Shown in pieces: positions 21,368 to 25,947 of a stretch of DNA of 25,947 bases. This DNA is from Acidobacteriota bacterium (lineage in GTDB: Bacteria; Actinomycetota; Acidimicrobiia; Acidimicrobiales; UBA8190), in assembly GCA_028872975.1 (NCBI GenBank), contig JAGWNV010000003.1, positions 1 through 25,947 of the forward strand, in the 5' to 3' direction. Every line of letters starts with the position of its first letter. Position 1 is the stretch's first letter. The translations under genes and the position numbers were made by a program. Under the pieces are notes generated by a model. That model made no database searches and was not told where the DNA came from. It saw nothing but the letters and a program-made list of their open reading frames with translations.

Positions 21368-22690
21368 ATGCCGAACTACGGGCCAGAGGTCGTCGGTCCC
21401 CCGCCGCGGCCCACCGACCAGCCCTACTGGGACCCCGAGATCCAGACCATGGACCCCGAGCGGATGCGGGGGCTCCAGGAGGAACGCCTCCAGACCCTCC
21501 TGCGGAAGGTCTTCGACACCCCAGTTCCCCTCTTCCGGCGCAAGCTCGAGAGCGCCGGCATCGGGGCGCCGGAGGACGTGAAGACCCTCGACGACCTCCG
21601 CCACGTCCCCCTCACCGTGAAGCAGGACCTTCGGGACTCCGAGGCGGCCACGCCCCCCTGGGGCGACTACCGGTTCACCGACCCCCGGGCCGCCGTCCGC
21701 ATCGGGACCTCGACGGGCACCACCGGCCAGCCCACCATCTCCATCTGGACCCGCCGGGACCTCTGGATCGAGTACGAGTCCTCGGCACGGGTCTGGTGGC
21801 GCTACGGGCACCGTCCCGGGATGATCGCCACCCACGCCCATCCCGCCTACCTCTACGGCGGGGGCGCCATGCTGTCGGGCTCCTACGAGTACTTCGGGTT
21901 CCTGAACATCTGGGTCCCGCCCCCGGACACCGACGAGGCCGCCGAGCAGGGGCTGCGGTTCTGGATGCGGGTCAAGCCCGATATCCCCTTCATGGGCTTC
22001 TCCACCGGCCGGTTCTTCGAGGTGGCCGCCAAGCTCGGCATCGACCCCAAGGACGCCGGCCTCGAGTTCAAGGGGCTCCCCGGGTTCGGCCTCGGCAAGG
22101 GCATGCCCCTCATGACCGCCGGGGCGGAGTGCTTCGCCTACGTGGGCGGCGCCTGCGGGAAGTCGCCGGGGGCCCACATCAACATGGACTGGGGGATCGT
22201 CCAGGCCGTCGACCCCGCCACCGGCGAGGAGGTGCCCGAAGGCGAATGGGGGGACCTCGTCGTCACCACCCTCGACCGGGACAACGGGCTGCTGCGCTAC
22301 GACCTCGAGGAGGCCTGCGCCATCCTCCGCGAGCCCTGCCCTTGCGGCGAGACGAGCATCCGGGGGCTCTGGGGCGGACGGTTCAAGGACCTGATCGCCG
22401 CCCAGGGCAAACGGTTCCAGGCCAACGAGGTGGAATCGGCGCTGCGGAAGGTCCCCGAGGTGAACGAGCCGAGCCTCGAGTGGCAGATGGTCCGCCCGAC
22501 CGACGACGCCCGGCCCCTCACCGTCCGGGTGGAACGGGGCACCGGCGCCGGCGGCGACGACGCCGAGCTCGCCGGGACGTGCGCCGGGGTCATCAAGGAG
22601 GCGCTCGGGATCGACGCCGAGGTCACCGTCCTGGCCCGCGAGTCGATCCCCCGCTCGGGCTACAAGGCGGCCCGGGTGATCGACGAATGA
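21368..22690 (+). CDS. PaaK-family CoA ligase (phenylacetate-CoA ligase-like)
   Basis: A 440-aa adenylate-forming enzyme of the PaaK branch. The P-loop STGTTGQPT (115-123) is canonical for this branch. The N-terminal LRHVPLTVKQDLRD matches the PaaK 'lP.ttK.dlr' segment. The middle region has AYLYGGG and INMDWGIVQAVD. The C-terminal region has LLRYDLEEAC, EPCPCG and GGRFKD, corresponding to the RYxxGD, CxCG and GR motifs, though RYD lacks the usual Thr/Gly-Asp wording. It should activate an aryl or other carboxylic acid. It overlaps the next gene, a FadD-like protein, by ATGA, so the two adenylating-type proteins are made together. Confidence 0.86.
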   Translation: MPNYGPEVVGPPPRPTDQPYWDPEIQTMDPERMRGLQEERLQTLLRKVFDTPVPLFRRKLESAGIGAPEDVKTLDDLRHVPLTVKQDLRDSEAATPPWGDYRFTDPRAAVRIGTSTGTTGQPTISIWTRRDLWIEYESSARVWWRYGHRPGMIATHAHPAYLYGGGAMLSGSYEYFGFLNIWVPPPDTDEAAEQGLRFWMRVKPDIPFMGFSTGRFFEVAAKLGIDPKDAGLEFKGLPGFGLGKGMPLMTAGAECFAYVGGACGKSPGAHINMDWGIVQAVDPATGEEVPEGEWGDLVVTTLDRDNGLLRYDLEEACAILREPCPCGETSIRGLWGGRFKDLIAAQGKRFQANEVESALRKVPEVNEPSLEWQMVRPTDDARPLTVRVERGTGAGGDDAELAGTCAGVIKEALGIDAEVTVLARESIPRSGYKAARVIDE

Positions 22691-24249
22691 CGGGCCCGGG
22701 GTCGGTCGACCTGCTCCACCAGCACTCCCTGGCCGACGTCCTGCGGGGTCACGCCGGCAGCCGTCCCGGCGACACCGCCGCGGTCTGCGGAGACGTCCGG
22801 CTCTCCTACGCGGCCCTCGACGAGCGGGTCAACCGGCTCGCCCACGCCCTCCTGGCCGCCGGCACCGGTGGAGGCGACCGTCTGCTCTGGGTGGGCCAGA
22901 ACTGCCACCGGCTCCTCGAAGGCCTCCTGGCGGCGGCCAAGGTGGGAGCCGTCTTCTGCCCGGTGAACTGGCGCCAGAGCGCCGACGAGCTCGCCTTCGT
23001 CGTGGAGGACGCCGATCCTGCCGTCGTCTTCTGGCAGGAGGCCGAGATCGGCCCCGTCGCCCGCGAGGTCCGCGACCGGGGCCTCTCCAAGGCGCGGTGG
23101 ATCCAGCACGACGGGGAGGACGAGGGCGGCTACGAGGCCTTCCTGTCCGACGACGCCACGGAGCCCGCCGTGGCCGTGGCCGAGACCGAGGCCGTCCTCA
23201 TGATGTACACGGCCGCCTTCACCGGCTCGCCCAACGGGGCGCTGCTCTCCCACCGGGCCCTCGTCACCCAGGGCGCCTTCGTGGCCCAGATGATGGGGAT
23301 CACCGCCGACTACACCTACCTGAACTGCGGCCCCCTGTTCCACGTGGCCACCTTCATGACGACCCTCGGCACCCTCGTGAGCGGGGGGACCAACGTCTTC
23401 ACGCCCCGGGTCGACGCCGAGGAGCTCTGCCGTCTGATCGACGGCGAGCGGTGCACGGGGGCGTTCGTGATGCCGCCCACCATGGACCAGATCATCGAGC
23501 TCAACACCGACGGCCGTTTCGACCTGAAGAGCCTCCGGACCTTCCCGGGCAAGCCGGAGTGGACGGCCATGGTCACCGTCGACGACAGCCCCTGGGGCCG
23601 CAAGCCGGCCGGCTACGGCCAGACCGAGGTCATGGGCATGGGCACCTTCAACGCCCTCGGGCCCTCCCTCGGGACCCACGGCCGGCCCCCGGCGTTCCTC
23701 CGCATCGGGATCATGGACCCCGACGGCACCGTCCTCGGGCCGGGGGAGACGGGGGAGATCGTGGTGCGGGGGCCGACGGTGATGAACGGCTACCACAACC
23801 GCCCCGAGCTCAACGCCGAGCGTCAGGCCGGCGGCTGGCACCACACCAACGACCTCGGACGGCTCGAGGAGGACGGGTCGCTCAGCTTCGTCGGGCCCCG
23901 GACCCGGCTCATCAAGTCGGCGGCCGAGAACATCTATCCCATCGAGGTGGAGAACTGCCTGAAGGCCCACCCCGCCGTGGCCGACGCGGCGGTGATCGGC
24001 GTGCCCGACCCCACCTGGACCCAGAACGTGAAGGCCGTCGTCGTGCTGAGGGCCGGTCAGTCGGCCACCGCCGAGGATCTCGTCGAGCACTGCCGCGAAC
24101 GGATCGCCTCCTACAAGAAGCCCAAGTCCGTCGAGTTCGTCGACGAGCTGCCCAAGGCGGGCTGGGCCGTCGACTACGACGCCCTCGACGCCCGGTTCGG
24201 AGGCGGTGGCTACCCGGGCGCGGGCGCCTTCCACGTCGAGAAGGACTGA
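22687..24249 (+). CDS. FadD-like acyl-CoA synthetase homologue with degenerate catalytic motifs
   Basis: A 520-aa member of the ANL superfamily. The overall order is normal: N-terminal SYAALDERVNRLAHAL, GYGQTEVMG (309-317), GETGEIVVRGPTVMNGY, HTNDLG (386-391) and the hinge GPRTRLIKSAAENIYP. Two key sites are changed. The phosphate-binding loop, normally TSGTTGxPKG, reads TAAFTGSPNG (175-184), with Asn for Lys. The C-terminal motif that carries the catalytic Lys (PxTxxGKxxR) reads LPKAGWAVDYDAL (488-500), with no Lys at the expected place; K490 lies nine or so residues too early. It may be a slow or non-adenylating homologue, or a CoA-binding partner of the PaaK-like ligase it overlaps. I recall similar TAAFxGxPNG proteins in actinobacteria, so it is unlikely to be simple decay. 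Confidence 0.85.
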   Translation: MTGPGSVDLLHQHSLADVLRGHAGSRPGDTAAVCGDVRLSYAALDERVNRLAHALLAAGTGGGDRLLWVGQNCHRLLEGLLAAAKVGAVFCPVNWRQSADELAFVVEDADPAVVFWQEAEIGPVAREVRDRGLSKARWIQHDGEDEGGYEAFLSDDATEPAVAVAETEAVLMMYTAAFTGSPNGALLSHRALVTQGAFVAQMMGITADYTYLNCGPLFHVATFMTTLGTLVSGGTNVFTPRVDAEELCRLIDGERCTGAFVMPPTMDQIIELNTDGRFDLKSLRTFPGKPEWTAMVTVDDSPWGRKPAGYGQTEVMGMGTFNALGPSLGTHGRPPAFLRIGIMDPDGTVLGPGETGEIVVRGPTVMNGYHNRPELNAERQAGGWHHTNDLGRLEEDGSLSFVGPRTRLIKSAAENIYPIEVENCLKAHPAVADAAVIGVPDPTWTQNVKAVVVLRAGQSATAEDLVEHCRERIASYKKPKSVEFVDELPKAGWAVDYDALDARFGGGGYPGAGAFHVEKD

Positions 24250-24267
24250 CCAGCGGGACCGGCGGGC

Positions 24268-25050
24268 TCAGAGCCGCTTCATCACCTGCCGGGCGATGCG
24301 CCGGACGACCGGCCTGGGCGCCAGGCGGGGTGTGAGGGCCGTCACCTTGTTGACGACCCCCGGCACGCAGACGGCCTGGTTGCGCGCCAGGGCCTCGAGG
24401 CCGCGGCGGACGACCTCGTCGGCCTCGGCCCAGACGAACCCGGGTAGGCCCTTCCCGGTGATGCCGGCGTTGGCCTGGAAATTCGTCCTGGTGAACCCGG
24501 GGCAGAGCACCGTCACCCGCACCCCGGTCCCGGCCAGCTCGTCGTGGAGGGCCTCGGTGTAGAGGAGGACGAAGGACTTGGCCGCCGAGTAGGTGGCGCT
24601 CTCGGGGGTGGGGGCGAAGGCCGCCACCGAGGCCACGTTCAGAAGGGCCCCCCGCCCACGCGGGGCCATGGCCTGCACCGCGGCGTGGCTGAGGGCGACC
24701 ACGGCGGCCACGTCGACGTCGACCATCCCGAGCTCCTGGTCGAGGCCGTGGCCGGACACGGGGCCGTAGAACCCGAAGCCCGCGTTGTTGACGACGGTGT
24801 CCACGTCCCCTGCCCCGATCCGCTCGGCCACGGTGGCCACCTGGGCCCGGTCGGCGAGATCGGCGGGCAGCACCTCGGTGTCGACGCCGTGGGCCTGGCG
24901 GAGCTCGCCGGCCAGACGCTCGAGGGCGTCGGCGGTGCGGGCCACGAGGACGAGGTCGGTGCCGGCGGCGGCCAACTGGTGGGCGAAGGAGGCCCCGAGG
25001 CCCGACGAGGCGCCGGTGACGAGGGCCCGGCCCCGGGTGCCGGCGGTCAC
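24268..25050 (-). CDS. Short-chain dehydrogenase/reductase (SDR, DltE/YqjQ-like)
   Basis: A 260-aa NAD(P)-dependent oxidoreductase. TGASSGLG is at 12-19, NNAGFG at 88-93, the active-site S141 in NVASVAAF, and Y154 with K158 in YSAAK. PGFTRTNF (184-191) and a basic C-terminal tail (RRIARQVMKRL) that might touch the membrane are typical of the SDRs often annotated as 'short-chain dehydrogenase' near acyl-CoA genes. The VLVART after beta-2 suggests NADP. The GTG start overlaps the stop of the acyl-CoA dehydrogenase upstream (GTGA), so the two are one operon. It converges on the FadD-like gene with an 18-base gap in which I see no hairpin. Confidence 0.9.
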   Translation of the reverse strand: MTAGTRGRALVTGASSGLGASFAHQLAAAGTDLVLVARTADALERLAGELRQAHGVDTEVLPADLADRAQVATVAERIGAGDVDTVVNNAGFGFYGPVSGHGLDQELGMVDVDVAAVVALSHAAVQAMAPRGRGALLNVASVAAFAPTPESATYSAAKSFVLLYTEALHDELAGTGVRVTVLCPGFTRTNFQANAGITGKGLPGFVWAEADEVVRRGLEALARNQAVCVPGVVNKVTALTPRLAPRPVVRRIARQVMKRL

Positions 25051-25947
25051 AGGCCGATGGCGGCGGCGATCCGGGCCCGGTGCTCCGCCGCCGTGCCGAG
25101 GAGGGCCGCCTGGGCCTTCTGCCGCTTCACGTACAGGTGCATGTCGTGCTCCCAGGTGTATCCGATGCCGCCCAGGCACTGGATGCCCTCCTGGGCCATG
25201 AGCTTCTGGCAGTCGCCGGCGGCGGACTTCGCCATGGACACCGCCACGGCCCGCCGGTCGTCGTCCTCGTCGAGGGCGGCGGCGGCGAAGTAGGTGGTGG
25301 CCCGGGCCGACTCGAGGGCCACGTACATGTTGGCGAGCTTGTGCTTGATGGCCTGGAAGGACCCGATCTTCACGCCGAATTGCTCCCGCTCGAGGACATA
25401 GGCGTGGACGACGTCGAAGATGGCCTGGCTAGTGCCCACCATCTCGGCGGCCAGGGCCACGGTGGCCTCCTCCAGGGCGGCCGACAGCGCCGGCCCCGAA
25501 TCGCCCGGCTCCCCGAGGGCGCGACCGGCCTCCACCTCGAAGCCTTCGAGACGGAACCCCCCGACGGGCCGGGTGGCGTCCACGCTGTGGAGGGGGACCA
25601 CCTCGAGGCGCTCCCCGGGGACGACGAAGAGCCCGATGCCGTCGGCCCCCGAGGTTCCCGGCAGCCGGGCGGCCACGACGACCTCGTCGGCCCGGCCCGC
25701 CTCGAGCACGTAGCGCTTCTCCCCCTCGAGCCGCCAGGCGCCGCCGGCGGCCGGGGTGGCGGTGGTGGTGACGGCGCCGCGGTCGACCTTGCCGTCGCCT
25801 TCGGACACCGCCAGCGCGCCGACCACCTCCCCCGCCGCCACGGCGCCGAGGAACCGCCGGCGCTGGTCGGCCGTGCCGGCGAGGCGGACGGCGGGGACGA
25901 ACTGGGAGGCGGTGGCCAGGAAGGGCGCCGGGCAAAGGACGCGGCCG
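25047..25947 (-). CDS. Acyl-CoA dehydrogenase, 5' end beyond the window
   Basis: The C-terminal 300 or so residues of an FAD-dependent acyl-CoA dehydrogenase. The frame runs unbroken to the window edge (APFLATASQF, then AGTADQRRRFLGAVAAGE), so the start is outside. The C-terminal domain has LEREQFGVKIGSFQAIKHKLA and QEGIQCLGGIGYTWEHDMHL. The GGIGxTWEHD signature marks the actinobacterial subgroup in which many members work as one half of a heteromeric enzyme in steroid or side-chain degradation. The CLGMSEP-type flavin motif is reduced to VVGALAVSEG. A partner acyl-CoA dehydrogenase may lie just upstream, outside the window. Confidence 0.9.
   Translation of the reverse strand, partial: GRVLCPAPFLATASQFVPAVRLAGTADQRRRFLGAVAAGEVVGALAVSEGDGKVDRGAVTTTATPAAGGAWRLEGEKRYVLEAGRADEVVVAARLPGTSGADGIGLFVVPGERLEVVPLHSVDATRPVGGFRLEGFEVEAGRALGEPGDSGPALSAALEEATVALAAEMVGTSQAIFDVVHAYVLEREQFGVKIGSFQAIKHKLANMYVALESARATTYFAAAALDEDDDRRAVAVSMAKSAAGDCQKLMAQEGIQCLGGIGYTWEHDMHLYVKRQKAQAALLGTAAEHRARIAAAIGL

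Noticed and set aside
22687..24249. FadD-like gene as a decaying pseudogene
   Set aside because: The frame is intact over 520 codons, it is coupled to the gene before, and the rest of the family motifs are in order; the altered motifs look inherited.
1..25947. Mobile elements, CRISPR arrays, tRNA/rRNA genes
   Set aside because: No transposase or integrase motif, no regularly spaced repeats and no clover-leaf or rRNA-like stretch was seen on either strand.

Overview
The window is about 26 kb of very GC-rich, gene-dense DNA. It has many GTG starts, start/stop overlaps of the ATGA or GTGA kind at most gene junctions, and several promoters with a TANNNT -10 box only 6-9 bases before the start codon (leaderless mRNAs). 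These traits and the gene families point to a high-GC actinobacterium. Class Acidimicrobiia or a relative is my guess; it is not proven by the sequence. I see no tRNA, rRNA, insertion sequence, phage gene or CRISPR array, and no gene-free stretch over 300 bases.

Region 1 (1-3715, + strand) is the end of a [NiFe]-hydrogenase operon. It holds the 3' part of a group 3b-type large subunit, its maturation protease, a HypC chaperone, a DMT/EamA-type membrane transporter and a soluble protein that I take to be of the DUF6390 type. All five overlap their neighbours. Region 2 (3773-5296, +) has a stand-alone 5'-3' exonuclease-type protein and a small DinB/TIGR03086-type metal-binding protein with a leaderless promoter.

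Region 3 (5286-7281, -) holds a small helical protein of unknown function, a DUF35 zinc-ribbon/OB protein and a thiolase-fold enzyme. Region 4 (7417-17405) is two divergent operons around a TetR regulator. To the left run aldehyde dehydrogenase, N-acyl-D-amino-acid-deacylase-type amidohydrolase, zinc alcohol dehydrogenase and an amidohydrolase-2 protein. To the right run tetR, two more amidohydrolase-2 proteins and an AMP-forming acyl-CoA ligase. A perfect 17-bp palindrome lies between the operons and overlaps both promoters. The set looks like a catabolic module of hydrolysis or decarboxylation, alcohol to aldehyde to acid, then CoA activation; its substrate cannot be read from the sequence.

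Region 5 (17460-24249) is an acyl-CoA/side-chain degradation set: an SDR (-), then divergently a second DUF35-thiolase pair that resembles steroid side-chain aldolases, then an acyl-CoA dehydrogenase, a PaaK-type ligase and a FadD-like protein with degraded ATP and lysine motifs. Two copies of an 18-bp palindrome, inside a longer shared block, cover the -35 areas of all three promoters, which suggests one regulon under a regulator outside the window. Region 6 (24268-25947, -) has an SDR and the 3' part of another acyl-CoA dehydrogenase, cut by the window end.

The most interesting signals are the duplicated operator block, the two contrasting DUF35-thiolase pairs, the TetR-centred amidohydrolase module, the FadD-like protein lacking key catalytic residues, and the transporter and uncharacterised protein embedded in the hydrogenase operon.
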